A stretch of 64,000 nt of DNA from NCBI RefSeq assembly GCF_036194065.1, contig NZ_CP108095.1, positions 5,704,001 through 5,768,000 on the forward strand, given 5' to 3'. A program made the position numbers and the translations under genes. The notes below the pieces were generated by a model that worked only from the letters and a program-made list of their open reading frames with translations, searched no databases and was not told the origin of the DNA. Shown here piece after piece: positions 35,933-44,191 of this stretch; position 1 is the first letter of the stretch, and every line of letters starts with the position of its first letter. The stretch is from Streptomyces sp. NBC_00239 (GTDB lineage Bacteria; Actinomycetota; Actinomycetes; Streptomycetales; Streptomycetaceae).

Positions 35933-37450
35933 ATGGCCATCGAAGAAGCCAAGGACGCCTCCGTCGTCGACGCGTCCGTCCCCGACACCACCACCAGCAC
36001 CGCGACCGGCGCCACCACCGACCCGGCGGGCGACACCGACCCCGCGGCCGACGGGGCCTCGCCCGCGTCCGCCGGCGGCCGCTCCTCCGGCACCTGGGCG
36101 GCCGTGCGCCCGCTCCTGCTGCGCATGCACTTCTACGCGGGCCTGCTCATCGCCCCGCTGCTGTTCCTCGCCGCCACGACGGGCCTGCTCTACGCCCTCT
36201 CCTTCCAGGCCGAGAAGTTCGTCTACGCGGACGAGCTGACGGTGGCCGCCGCGCCCGCCGGCGCCGCGGCCCGGCCGCTGTCCGAGCAGGTCGCCGCCGC
36301 CACGGCCGCCGCCCCGCAGGGCGAGGTCGTCGCCGTGTGGCCCGCGCCGGACCGCGAGGCGACCACCCGGGTGATCATGGAGGGCCCGGGCCTGGCCGAG
36401 GACGCGACGCTGACCGTGTTCGTCGACCCGTACACCGCGCAGGTGCGCGGGCAGCTGGAGACCGTGAGCGACGCGCTGCCGCTGCGCGCCTGGCTGTCCG
36501 ACTTCCACTCGAACCTCCAACTCGGCGAGAGCGGCCGGATCTACAGCGAGCTCGCCGCCAGCTGGATGTGGGTCGTCGCACTCGGCGGCCTGGCCCTGTG
36601 GATCGGCCGCCGCCGCGCCTGCCGCAGCGAGCTGGTACTGCCCGACCGCAAGGCCACCGGCCGCCGCAAGACCCTGTCCTGGCACGCCACGGTCGGCCTC
36701 TGGGCCTCCGCCGGCCTGGTCGTCCTCTCCGCGACCGGCCTGACCTGGTCCACGTACGCCGGCGCGAACATCGACGAACTCCAGACCGGCCTCGGCGGCG
36801 CCACCCCGTCCGTCTCCGCCACGCTCGACGGCGCGGCGGGCGGCGGCGACCAGCATGCCGGCCACCACGGCGGCGGCACCGCGAAGCCCGCGCCCGCCGG
36901 CCAGGACGTCGGCATCGACCGGGCCCTCGCGGCCGCCCGCGCCGCCGGGGTCACCGAGTCCCTCCAGATCACCCTGCCCGTCGAGGGCAAGGGCTACGTG
37001 ATCAAGGAGAAGGACCGGCAGGTCCCCGTCCACCTGGACGCGGTGTCCGTGGACCCTGCGGACGGCCGGGTGATGGACACCCTCCGCTTCGCCGACCACC
37101 CGCTGCTCGCGAAGCTCACCCGGTTCGGCATCGACGCCCACATGGGCCTGATGTTCGGCCTGGCCAACCAGGTGGTGCTGGCCGCACTGGCGCTCTCCGT
37201 GATGTTCCTCGTCTTCTGGGGCTACCGGATGTGGTGGCTGCGCCGCCCGACGAAGTCCGACCGGCTCGCGTTCGGCCGCCCGCAGCCGCGCGGCGCCTGG
37301 CGCCGGCTGCCGGTGACGGCGCTGCTGCCGCTGGCCGCGGTCACGGCCCTGATCGGCTGGTTCGTCCCGTTGCTCGGCATCAGCCTGGTCGTCTTCCTGA
37401 TACTGGACGCGGCGCTCGGCGTGGTCGCGCGCCGCAGGACGGCCGCGTAA
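35933..37450 (+). CDS. PepSY-associated membrane (PepSY_TM) protein
   Basis: The 505-residue protein has a Thr/Ala/Asp-rich cytoplasmic tail (about 1-50). Four or so membrane helices of the PepSY_TM family follow, including LRMHFYAGLLIAPLLFLAAT (about 62-81) with a helix-embedded His. PepSY-like domains lie between them, one with VDPYTAQVRGQLETV and one with SVDPADGRVMDTL. A HAGHHGGG segment (about 306) is His-rich. Members are linked to iron/siderophore reduction or copper handling. ATG 35933 is favoured over 35906 because AGGAC lies six bases upstream. Confidence 0.85.
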   Translation: MAIEEAKDASVVDASVPDTTTSTATGATTDPAGDTDPAADGASPASAGGRSSGTWAAVRPLLLRMHFYAGLLIAPLLFLAATTGLLYALSFQAEKFVYADELTVAAAPAGAAARPLSEQVAAATAAAPQGEVVAVWPAPDREATTRVIMEGPGLAEDATLTVFVDPYTAQVRGQLETVSDALPLRAWLSDFHSNLQLGESGRIYSELAASWMWVVALGGLALWIGRRRACRSELVLPDRKATGRRKTLSWHATVGLWASAGLVVLSATGLTWSTYAGANIDELQTGLGGATPSVSATLDGAAGGGDQHAGHHGGGTAKPAPAGQDVGIDRALAAARAAGVTESLQITLPVEGKGYVIKEKDRQVPVHLDAVSVDPADGRVMDTLRFADHPLLAKLTRFGIDAHMGLMFGLANQVVLAALALSVMFLVFWGYRMWWLRRPTKSDRLAFGRPQPRGAWRRLPVTALLPLAAVTALIGWFVPLLGISLVVFLILDAALGVVARRRTAA

Positions 37451-37496
37451 CGGCGCCTCCGTCGGCCGGTGCCGCGGCGCGGCACCCCCGACGGCC

Positions 37497-37534
37497 GGTG
37501 GGCCCGCACTCCTCGTTCGGAGTGCGGGCCCACC
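37497..37534. terminator. bidirectional terminator between PepSY and glnRII genes
   Basis: A 16-bp perfect stem, GGTGGGCCCGCACTCC (37497-37512) with its complement at 37519-37534, has a TCGTTC loop. It serves the convergent PepSY and winged-helix genes. Confidence 0.8.
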
Positions 37535-37605
37535 GTCGTTCGGATGCCGGTACGGCCGTCTCGGGACGTGGTCTCGGCAGCGGGGAGGAGACAGGGACGG
37601 CGTGC

Positions 37606-38235
37606 TCAGGGCGCGTACTTGTAGCCGACCCGCCGAACCGTCTGGATCGCCCCGCGGTGCGCGGGCCCCAGCTTGCGCCGCAGCCGGGCGACGTGGACGT
37701 CCACCGTCCGGCCGTCGCCCACGTGGCCGTACCCCCAGACGGTGGTGACGAGCTGGTCCCGGCTGTGCACCCGGTGCGGGTGCGCGACCAGATGGGCGAG
37801 CAGCTCGAACTCCAGGTACGTCAGGTCGAGGACCTCGCCGTCGACCTCGGCGGTGCGCTGCGCGGGGTCGATCCGTACGAGCGCGTCCCCGCGGGTGCCG
37901 GCCGGGGCCGGGGCGGAGGTGTGTGCCGGGGCGTGGGCTGCGGGAGCCGCCGCCCGGGCCGCCGCGGCGGCCTGCGCGGCGAGCGCGACCGGCGGCTGCT
38001 GGTCGGCCGGTACGAGGACCAGGTAGCCGACCATCGGCGGCTGGCCCGGCAGCGCGGGCAGGGTGTGCGGCGGCGCCGGCAGCCAGGTCGCGCCCGGCGG
38101 CAGGAAGTCGGCCACGCGCGGCACCTGCACCTCGTCGCGGTCGACGGCGCGCAGGCGGTGGCGGTGGGAGGGGAACGTCAGGGGAGCGGTCGCAGCGGAG
38201 GTGGCAGCGGTGGAGAAGGTGCGGGTGTTCGCCAT
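37606..38235 (-). CDS. glnRII: OmpR/PhoB-type winged-helix regulator GlnRII
   Basis: The 209-residue protein has a C-terminal OmpR-type winged helix (about 110-209): VRIDPAQRTAEVDGEVLDLT, LEFELLAHLVAHPHRVHSRDQLV and the recognition region GDGRTVDVHVARLRRKLG. The N-terminal half is Pro/Ala-rich and is not a receiver domain, so phosphorylation control is not expected. Its position next to glnII matches S. coelicolor GlnRII (SCO2213), which binds nitrogen-gene promoters alongside GlnR. The symbol depends on that recalled synteny. An Ala-rich linker (about 86-108) separates the halves. Confidence 0.75.
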   Translation of the reverse strand: MANTRTFSTAATSAATAPLTFPSHRHRLRAVDRDEVQVPRVADFLPPGATWLPAPPHTLPALPGQPPMVGYLVLVPADQQPPVALAAQAAAAARAAAPAAHAPAHTSAPAPAGTRGDALVRIDPAQRTAEVDGEVLDLTYLEFELLAHLVAHPHRVHSRDQLVTTVWGYGHVGDGRTVDVHVARLRRKLGPAHRGAIQTVRRVGYKYAP

Positions 38236-38329
38236 GAGTGGTCAGCTCTTTCACGCGGAGTCGTCGGCAGGAGACGTACGTCGGCCGCGCAGACCGAAGG
38301 CCTAGCAGGACTGTGGATGCCTGGAGGCG

Positions 38330-38482
38330 TTAGAGGGCCGGCGCGTTCTTCGCGCGGCAACACACCCGGTCGAAATCGTGGTGCTGACGAGAGGGCCAGA
38401 ACGGCTCGAGGTCGCTGCGACCGATCGAGGTGTGCGAGTGGCTGGCCATGCGCCCATTGAAGCAGATGGTCCCGTCCGGCAT
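38330..38482 (-). CDS. small conserved-looking protein between glnII and glnRII
   Basis: The 50-residue reading frame starts at ATG 38482, with a strong purine-rich site AGAGGGGG five bases upstream, and uses GC-rich third positions. The product ends in SRQHHDFDRVCCRAKNAPAL, with paired His and paired Cys suggesting metal binding. It lies on the glnII strand, 248 bases after the glnII stop. I do not recognise a family with certainty. It could be read from the glnII transcript or from its own promoter. Confidence 0.5.
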   Translation of the reverse strand: MPDGTICFNGRMASHSHTSIGRSDLEPFWPSRQHHDFDRVCCRAKNAPAL

Positions 38483-38533
38483 CAGACCCCCTCTCACCAG
38501 GTGATACGGAACCTGGACTTCCGAATGTGCGAA

Positions 38534-38564
38534 GAGGCGCCCGCACTCGAACAGCGGGCGCCTC
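38534..38564 (-). terminator. hairpin downstream of glnII
   Basis: An 11-bp perfect stem, GAGGCGCCCGC (38534-38544) and GCGGGCGCCTC (38554-38564), lies beyond the tandem repeats and before the small ORF. It is a likely glnII terminator. Confidence 0.6.
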
Positions 38565-38617
38565 CACGGGCGGTGCGGCGGGTCCGGCAGGCCGGACCGG
38601 GCGGCTCGGCCCGGCCG

Positions 38618-38727
38618 GGTCACACCGGGCAGGTCGGACCGGGTGGGTCACACCGGGCAGGTCGGACCGGGTGGGTCACACCGGGCAGGTCGGACCGGGT
38701 GGGTCACACCGGGCAGGTCGGACCGGC
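38618..38727. repeat. four tandem 28-bp repeats in the glnII 3' region
   Basis: The unit GGTCACACCGGGCAGGTCGG plus ACCGGGTG (28 bases) is repeated almost perfectly at 38618, 38646, 38674 and 38702, with the last copy diverging at its end. The array stops four bases before the glnII stop codon. There are no spacers, so it is not a CRISPR. Confidence 0.95.
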
Positions 38728-38730
38728 GGG

Positions 38731-39750
38731 TCAGACCAGGCCGGCCTGCTCCAGGCCGGTGCAGCAGGTGTCCGTGATCAGGCGGGTCACCACGTACGGG
38801 TCCACGTTCGCGTTCGGACGGCGGTCCTCGATGTAGCCCTTGCCGTCCTTCTCGACCTGCCACGGGATGCGGACCGAGGCGCCGCGGTCCGAGACGCCGT
38901 AGCTGAACTCGTTCCACGGGGCGGTCTCGTGCAGACCCGTCAGGCGCTCGTCGATGCCCGCGCCGTAGTTCTTGACGTGGTCCATCGGCTTCGAGCCCTC
39001 GCCCAGCGCCTCGCACGCGGCCACGATCGCGCGGTAGTCCTCGCGCATCGCCTTCGTGGAGAAGTTGGTGTGCGCGCCCGCGCCGTTCCAGTCGCCCTTG
39101 ACCGGCTTGGGGTTGAGGGTCGCCGAGACGTTGAAGTCCTCGGCCGTGCGGTACAGCAGCCAGCGCGCGATCCACAGCTGGTCCGAGACCTCCAGCGGGC
39201 CGACGGGGCCGACTTGGAACTCCCACTGGCCGGGCATGACCTCGGCGTTGATGCCGGAGATGCTCAGGCCCGCCGCGAGGCAGTGGTCGAGGTGCTTCTC
39301 GACGATCTCGCGGCCGAAGATCTCGTCCGCGCCGACACCGCAGTAGTAGCCGCCCTGCGCCGCCGGGAAACCGCCGATCGGGAAGCCGAGCGGGCGGTCG
39401 CCGTCGAAGAAGGTGTACTCCTGCTCGATGCCGAAGATCGCCTCCTGCCCGGCGAACTTCTCCGCGACCGGGCGCAGCAGCGCGCGGGTGTTGGACGCGT
39501 GCGGGGTCATGTCGATGTTCAGGACCTCGCACAGGACGAGGAGGTTGTCGCCGCCGCGGATCGGGTCCGGGCAGGAGAACACCGGCTGCAGCACCCGGTC
39601 GGAGGCGTGGCCCTCGGCCTGGTTCGTGCTCGACCCGTCGAAGCCCCAGATGGGCAGCTCGGCGCTGTCGGCGAGGATCTTCGTCTTGGAGCGGAGCTTC
39701 GCCGTCGGCTCGGTGCCGTCGATCCAGATGTACTCAGCCTTGATAGCCAC
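38731..39750 (-). CDS. glnII: glutamine synthetase type II
   Basis: The 339-residue eukaryotic-type glutamine synthetase matches the usual GSII length of about 340. It shows YIWIDGTEPTAKLRSKTK (9-26), WGFDGSSTNQAEG, FGIEQEYTFF, GINAEVMPGQWEFQVGPV and NGAGAHTNFSTKAMRED, covering ATP, metal and glutamate sites. It forms glutamine from ammonium and glutamate and is not adenylylated. The GTG at 39750 was chosen because GAAGG lies nine bases upstream; the in-frame ATG at 39759 has no spacing to a ribosome site. GlnR-type boxes lie 79-116 bases upstream. Confidence 0.97.
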   Translation of the reverse strand: MAIKAEYIWIDGTEPTAKLRSKTKILADSAELPIWGFDGSSTNQAEGHASDRVLQPVFSCPDPIRGGDNLLVLCEVLNIDMTPHASNTRALLRPVAEKFAGQEAIFGIEQEYTFFDGDRPLGFPIGGFPAAQGGYYCGVGADEIFGREIVEKHLDHCLAAGLSISGINAEVMPGQWEFQVGPVGPLEVSDQLWIARWLLYRTAEDFNVSATLNPKPVKGDWNGAGAHTNFSTKAMREDYRAIVAACEALGEGSKPMDHVKNYGAGIDERLTGLHETAPWNEFSYGVSDRGASVRIPWQVEKDGKGYIEDRRPNANVDPYVVTRLITDTCCTGLEQAGLV

Positions 39751-39828
39751 GGGCCCCATCCTTCGGTGCTTCACTCCGGCGCAGACTCTGCGGGTGCTGC
39801 GGTGATGCCCGCAGCGTGCCAATCCGCG

Positions 39829-39866
39829 ATTTCCCGGCCGTTGCCCGGGTGTGAACCCCGTGTTAC
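39829..39866 (-). promoter_or_regulatory. GlnR-box array upstream of glnII
   Basis: Read on the minus strand the boxes are GTAAC, TTCAC, GCAAC and GAAAT, each separated by exactly six bases. This matches the a1-b1-a2-b2 layout of the Streptomyces GlnR consensus (gTnAC-n6-GaAAC repeated). The weakest match is the second box. The site also faces the divergent oxidoreductase gene. Confidence 0.8.
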
Positions 39867-39920
39867 CGACGTTTCAGCGGCCTCCCCGGTGTCCTGCCAG
39901 GTGTGAGGCACACTGTCCGC

Positions 39921-40952
39921 GTGAGCATTTCGTACGATTTCACGCCTGTCGGTCCGGACGACACACCACGCCCGGGACCGGGTGCCGGGGGTGCCGGTCC
40001 GGACGGTGGCCTGCGCCCGGGACCGGGGCCGGGGCCGGGTGCCGAGGGTGCCGGTCCGGACGGTGGCCGGCTGCCGCGGGTCGGTCTCCTCGGCACCGGA
40101 CCCTGGGCCGCCCGCACCCACGCCCCCGCCCTCGCCGGCCACGCCGGCTCCGTGTTCGCGGGGATCTGGGGCCGCCGGCCCGAGGCAGCCGCCGCACTCG
40201 CGCAGCCCTACGGCGTCCCCGTCTACGAGGACCCCGACGAACTGTTCGCGCAGTGCGACGCCGTGGCCTTCGCGCTGCCCCCGGACGTCCAGGCCCCGCT
40301 GGCCGTCCGGGCCGCCGAGGCCGGCTGTCACCTGCTCCTCGACAAGCCCGTCGCCACCACTGTCGAGGGCGCCCGCGCGGTCGCCGAGGCCGCCGACCGG
40401 GCCGGCGTCGCCTCCGTGGTCTTCCTCACCCTCCGCTTCGCCGAGCCCGCCGCCGGCTGGATCGCCGAACAGGCCGCACGGGACGGCTGGTTCGCCGCGC
40501 ACGCGCACTGGTACGGCTCCCTCTACGCCGAGGAGGGCCCGCAGAGCCCGTACGCGGCCTCGCCCTGGCGCCGCGACAAGGGCGGGCTGTGGGACGTCGG
40601 CCCGCACGCCCTGTCCGTCCTCATCCCGGTCCTCGGCGAGGTCACCGGTGTCACGGCGGTCCGCGGCGCCGCCGGCACCGTCCACCTGGTGCTGCGCCAC
40701 ACCTCCGGCACCGTCAGCACCAGCGCGCTGACCCTCGGCGCCCCCCGGGCCGGCTCCGGCGTCGGCATCGAACTGCGCGGCACCCACGGCGTGGTCACGC
40801 TGCCGGACTGGACCGACGTGCCGGGCGCCTTCGGCCGAGCCCTCGACGCGCTGCTCACCGCAGCCCGCACCGGCACCCCCGACCCGCGCGACGCCACCTT
40901 CGGCCTACGCCTCACCGAACTCCTGGCGGAGGCCGAAGCGCAGCTGGCGTGA
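39921..40952 (+). CDS. Gfo/Idh/MocA-family oxidoreductase
   Basis: The 343-residue NAD(P)-dependent oxidoreductase has the Rossmann motif VGLLGTGPWAARTHAPAL (about 55-72). The conserved DKPVATT segment near 144 supplies the catalytic lysine region of Gfo/Idh enzymes. Its first 50 residues are a Gly/Pro-rich duplication (GPGAGGAGPDGG, later GPGAEGAGPDGG) not normal in the family. The GTG at 39921 is chosen with GAGG upstream. Substrates are sugars or related polyols, unspecified here. It is divergent from glnII and shares its regulatory gap. Confidence 0.85.
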   Translation: MSISYDFTPVGPDDTPRPGPGAGGAGPDGGLRPGPGPGPGAEGAGPDGGRLPRVGLLGTGPWAARTHAPALAGHAGSVFAGIWGRRPEAAAALAQPYGVPVYEDPDELFAQCDAVAFALPPDVQAPLAVRAAEAGCHLLLDKPVATTVEGARAVAEAADRAGVASVVFLTLRFAEPAAGWIAEQAARDGWFAAHAHWYGSLYAEEGPQSPYAASPWRRDKGGLWDVGPHALSVLIPVLGEVTGVTAVRGAAGTVHLVLRHTSGTVSTSALTLGAPRAGSGVGIELRGTHGVVTLPDWTDVPGAFGRALDALLTAARTGTPDPRDATFGLRLTELLAEAEAQLA

Positions 40953-41046
40953 GGCGCGGCGGCAGCGGTCGTACGGGGCTCCCGTGGGGGGCTTCCGTAC
41001 GGGGACTTCCGTACGGGGGCCCCGCCTCGCGAACAGGGCGGCCGGG

Positions 41047-41586
41047 TCACTTGATGACGGCGTTCGCGGCCACGATCGCCACGCCGATCGCCGCGTCCGC
41101 GATGCCGATGAGGACCGCTGAGCCCAGCCCGTAGCCGAGGCGCAGCGCCACGAACGCACCCCACGCGAACAGCAGTGCCGTGTTCAGCCCCAGCCCGAGC
41201 GCCGTCGTGGACGGCTCGCTCCAGTCCCAGAGCCCGGACGCGAGCAGCAGCAGGACCGTCGGCAGGGCGGCCACCACCAGCGGCCACTCGTCGAACAGGG
41301 CGAGGACCAGCTGCCGCCAGCGGTGCCCGGCCGAACCCCGGCGGTGGGTGGCCATGTGGTGCGAGTAGCCGTGCGCCAGGCCGGCCGCGGCGGCCGTCAC
41401 CAGCACCCACGCGGCGTCGTAGTAGGGGGTGTACGGGTCGGACTTGTTCTGGAGCGCGGCCAGCAGCGCGCTCGCGAGGACGGTCCCGTACACCCCGCCG
41501 AACATCCAGTCCGCGCCGCGTCGCCCGGGCGCGTGGCCCGGGGGCCGCCGCCGTGGCTGCTCCTGAGGGATCGCCTGCTCGGCCAA
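41047..41586 (-). CDS. hydrophobic membrane protein, unknown function
   Basis: The 179-residue product has a polar N-tail of about 30 residues and then about five hydrophobic stretches, for example GGVYGTVLASALLAAL (about 35-50) and GSAVLIGIADAAIGVAIVAANAV at the end. A small polar loop contains GLAHGYSHHMATHRRG. A TTG at 41586 is taken as the start because GGAAGGAG lies four to five bases upstream; an in-frame ATG comes about 30 codons later. No recognised domain is seen. It is convergent with the oxidoreductase gene. Confidence 0.65.
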   Translation of the reverse strand: MAEQAIPQEQPRRRPPGHAPGRRGADWMFGGVYGTVLASALLAALQNKSDPYTPYYDAAWVLVTAAAAGLAHGYSHHMATHRRGSAGHRWRQLVLALFDEWPLVVAALPTVLLLLASGLWDWSEPSTTALGLGLNTALLFAWGAFVALRLGYGLGSAVLIGIADAAIGVAIVAANAVIK

Positions 41587-41982
41587 AGGGCTCCTTCCGC
41601 CGCCGTGCCCCGCCCTCCGATCGCCGCCAACGTACGACCCCCCCGCCCCCACCCCCACCCGACACGCCCACCCACCCCCGCCGGCTCCCTGAGGCGCCAC
41701 CCTGAGCCTCGCCGACGCGCTGAGGCGCAACACCCCGGCCGCGCCGGCTGCCCGGCGTGACCTCCTGGGCGGCAATTCCAGCCTCGGGGTTTGGGGCGGA
41801 GCCCCAAGGACAACCCGGCTGGCGCCGGGCACCGGGCTCCGCCCGGACCCGCGCCTCAAACGCCGGCGGAGCTGGAGGTCGCAGGCGAGGCCGGGTATTG
41901 CCGGCGAAGCTGGAAGGTGGCCGCCGAGGCTGGGGGCTGCCGGCGAGGCGGGGATCGTCGGCGAGGCCGCTGGGACTGCCCC
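41587..41982. repeat. dispersed repeat cluster (copy F)
   Basis: No gene is supported in this 396-base gap. Bases 41771-41872 hold the repeat with a shortened left arm (CAGCCTCGGGGTTTGGGGCG), the CCGGGCTCCGCCCGG hairpin and the right arm CGCCTCAAACGCCGGCGGAG. Four or five degraded AGGC-rich half-units follow to about 41965. Confidence 0.8.
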
Positions 41983-43428
41983 TTACGGGCGGGGCGGGGC
42001 CGTGGCGCGGGTCAGGGCCGCGGTGAGGGCGTCCAGGGCGTGCGCGAAGGCACGCTCCGGCAGCGCCGCGTACCCGACCACCAGCCCCTCCCGCGACGGC
42101 GACCCGGCCGCCCCGGGGTGCCGGTACCCGGACAGACCGTCCAGCGCGACCCCCTCCGCGGCGGCCGCCGCCACGGCCGCCCGCTCGGTACCCGCCGGCA
42201 ACTCCAGCACCGCGTGCAACCCGGCCGCGATCCCGGTCACCCGCACCGCCGGGACCCGTTCGGCGAGGACGGACACGAGCCGGTCGCGCCGGTCCCGGTA
42301 CCCCTGCCGCATCCGCCGCACGTGCCGGTCGTACGCCCCGCAGACCAGGAACTCGGCGAGCGTGAGCTGCTCCAGCGCGCTCGCCCAGGACTCCCGTACG
42401 CCCTTCGCCGCGAGCACCTCGTCCACGAGCGCGTCCGGCAGGACCAGCCAGCCCAGCCGGATCGCGGGGGACAGGCTCTTGCTCAGCGAGCCCGCGTAGA
42501 CGACCCGTTCGGGATCGAGCCCCTGCACGGCACCCACCGGTTTGCGGTCGAAGCGGAACTCGCCGTCGTAGTCGTCCTCCAGCAGGATCCCGTCACGGGA
42601 ACGCGCCCACTCCACCGCCTCCGTACGGCGGGACGGCAGCAGCGGACCGCCCGTCGGGAACTGGTGGGCAGGCGTCAGCAGCGCGGTCCGCACCGGCCGG
42701 GGGAGCGCGGCCAGCGCGCCGGTCCGGGCGCCCTCCCCGTCCACGGGCAGCGGATGCTGGCGGATCCCGGCCGCGTCGAGGATGCCGCGGTGGAAGCCCA
42801 GCCCGTACTCCTCCACCGCCCACGCCCCGGGCCGTACCCGGGCCAGCAGCCGCAGCCCGTTGGCGAAGCCGGAACACACCACGATCCGCTCCGGATCGGT
42901 GCGCACCCCGCGGGCCCGCGCCAGGTACTCGGCCAGCGCGTACCGCAGTTCGGGGCGGCCCCGCGGATCGCCCGGCCCGAACGCGTCCGCGGGCGCCGCG
43001 GCCAGTGCCCGGCGGGCGGCCGCCGACCACGCGGTGCGCGGGAAGGCGGCCGGATCGGGCTTGCCCTGGACCAGGTCGTGCCGCGGGCCCGCGACGGCGG
43101 GCCGCCGGGGCGCGGCCGGCGCGGGCGCCGCGGCCACGCCCTGGGCGACCCGGGTGCCGGAGCCCTGCCGGGCGGTGAACCAGCCCTCCGCGACGAGTTC
43201 CGCGTACGCGTCCGCCACCACGTTGCGTGCGATGCCGAGGTCGAGGGCGAGCGAGCGGTACGGCGGCAGCCGGGTGCCGCCCGCCAGCCGGCCGCTGCGT
43301 ACGGCCTCGCGCAGGGCGCGTGCCAGGGCGGTGCGGCGGCTGCCGGGTTCGGTCAGGTCGAGGTGCAGATCACTGCCGAGTGCGGTGGCGGCCCCGGCCG
43401 CCCCGTCGGATACGTGTACGTTCCCCAC
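41983..43428 (-). CDS. MocR/PdxR-type GntR regulator with aminotransferase domain
   Basis: The 481-residue chimera joins an N-terminal GntR winged helix (about 24-95, with LPPYRSLALDLGIARNVVADAYAELVAEGW) to a fold type I aminotransferase domain (about 130-480). The latter holds the PLP-binding lysine in YAGSLSKSLSPAIRLGW and the aspartate in LLEDDYDGEFRF. MocR proteins sense PLP or related vitamers and control vitamin B6 or amino-acid genes. No pdx gene is adjacent, so the target is unknown. The GTG at 43428 begins the frame. Confidence 0.92.
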   Translation of the reverse strand: MGNVHVSDGAAGAATALGSDLHLDLTEPGSRRTALARALREAVRSGRLAGGTRLPPYRSLALDLGIARNVVADAYAELVAEGWFTARQGSGTRVAQGVAAAPAPAAPRRPAVAGPRHDLVQGKPDPAAFPRTAWSAAARRALAAAPADAFGPGDPRGRPELRYALAEYLARARGVRTDPERIVVCSGFANGLRLLARVRPGAWAVEEYGLGFHRGILDAAGIRQHPLPVDGEGARTGALAALPRPVRTALLTPAHQFPTGGPLLPSRRTEAVEWARSRDGILLEDDYDGEFRFDRKPVGAVQGLDPERVVYAGSLSKSLSPAIRLGWLVLPDALVDEVLAAKGVRESWASALEQLTLAEFLVCGAYDRHVRRMRQGYRDRRDRLVSVLAERVPAVRVTGIAAGLHAVLELPAGTERAAVAAAAAEGVALDGLSGYRHPGAAGSPSREGLVVGYAALPERAFAHALDALTAALTRATAPPRP

Positions 43429-43454
43429 CCCCCGACCCTACGACCACCCCCACC

Positions 43455-43706
43455 GGGTCCGGGCGGAGCCCGGTGCCCGGCGTCAGCCGGGTTGTTCGTT
43501 GGGGCTCCGCCCCAAACCCCACGCCTCAAACGCCGGCGAGGCTGGAGGTTGCACCCGGCAACGCCGACAAGGCCGGGGGTCGGGCCGCAGGGCGCCGACA
43601 AGGCCGGGAGCCGGGCCGCGGGGCACTGGCGAGGCCGGGGTCGGGCCGCCGGGCACCGACGGGTCGGGGGTGGCGCCGGCGGGGCGCCGGCGAGGCCGGG
43701 TGGGGG
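43455..43706. repeat. dispersed repeat cluster (copy G)
   Basis: This gap holds a copy lacking the outer left arm. It starts with the CCGGGCGGAGCCCGG hairpin (43458-43472), then GGGGCTCCGCCCC and the right arm CGCCTCAAACGCCGGCGAGG (43525-43544). About six degenerate units of the type GGCACCGACAAGGCCGGG or GGCGCCGACAAGGCCGGG follow up to the ArsC-like gene. Confidence 0.8.
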
Positions 43707-44072
43707 TCAGGGGGTGCGGGAGAGGGCCTCTCGGACGGCTTCGTCGGTGCGGGCGACCAGCGCGGACCCGTCGTCCGCCGTGATGATCGGCCGCTGGATC
43801 AGCTTCGGCGTAGCCGCCAACTGCGCGATCCACCGGTCCCGAGCCCCCGCATCCCGCGGCCAGTCCTTCATACCGGCCTCCTTCGCGGCCGGCTCCGCGG
43901 TCCGCGTGATGTCCCACGGCTCCAGCCCCAACCGGTCGAGCACCGCCCGGATCTCGTCCTCCGAGGGGACGTCCTCCAGGTAGCGCCGCACCGTGTACGC
44001 GGCGCCCTCCTCGTCCAGCAGATGCAGCGCGCTGCGGCACTTCGAGCATGCGGGATTGATCCAGATCTCCAT
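43707..44072 (-). CDS. ArsC/Spx-family thioredoxin-fold protein
   Basis: The 121-residue ArsC-like protein has the N-terminal PACSKCRSA motif (CxxC, about Cys9 and Cys12) and YLEDVPSEDEIRAVLDRLG, plus the C-terminal LIQRPIITADDGSALVART segment. The glutaredoxin-linked arsenate reductase clade usually has one Cys plus three Arg, so the CxxC may point to an ArsC-like redox protein rather than arsenate reduction. ATG 44072 opens directly with the domain. It is divergent from the small gene at 44192. Confidence 0.85.
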   Translation of the reverse strand: MEIWINPACSKCRSALHLLDEEGAAYTVRRYLEDVPSEDEIRAVLDRLGLEPWDITRTAEPAAKEAGMKDWPRDAGARDRWIAQLAATPKLIQRPIITADDGSALVARTDEAVREALSRTP

Positions 44073-44191
44073 GCCGGCCACCGTACCGCCAGCCCGTTGA
44101 AGTGCCTGCTGGCCAGGCCCTTTTGTCAGTGCCCCGCAGTAAAATCGAAGCAGTACCAAACAGTCCGACACCCGCCTCCGGGAGGCTGCCG

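Noticed and set aside
38618..38727. Possible CRISPR array
   Set aside because: The 28-bp units are directly adjacent with no unique spacers and no cas genes nearby.
43707..44072. Naming the ArsC-like gene arsC with an arsenic-resistance role
   Set aside because: No arsR, arsB or acr3 gene is near, and the CxxC motif differs from typical glutaredoxin-linked ArsC. Only the family was called.
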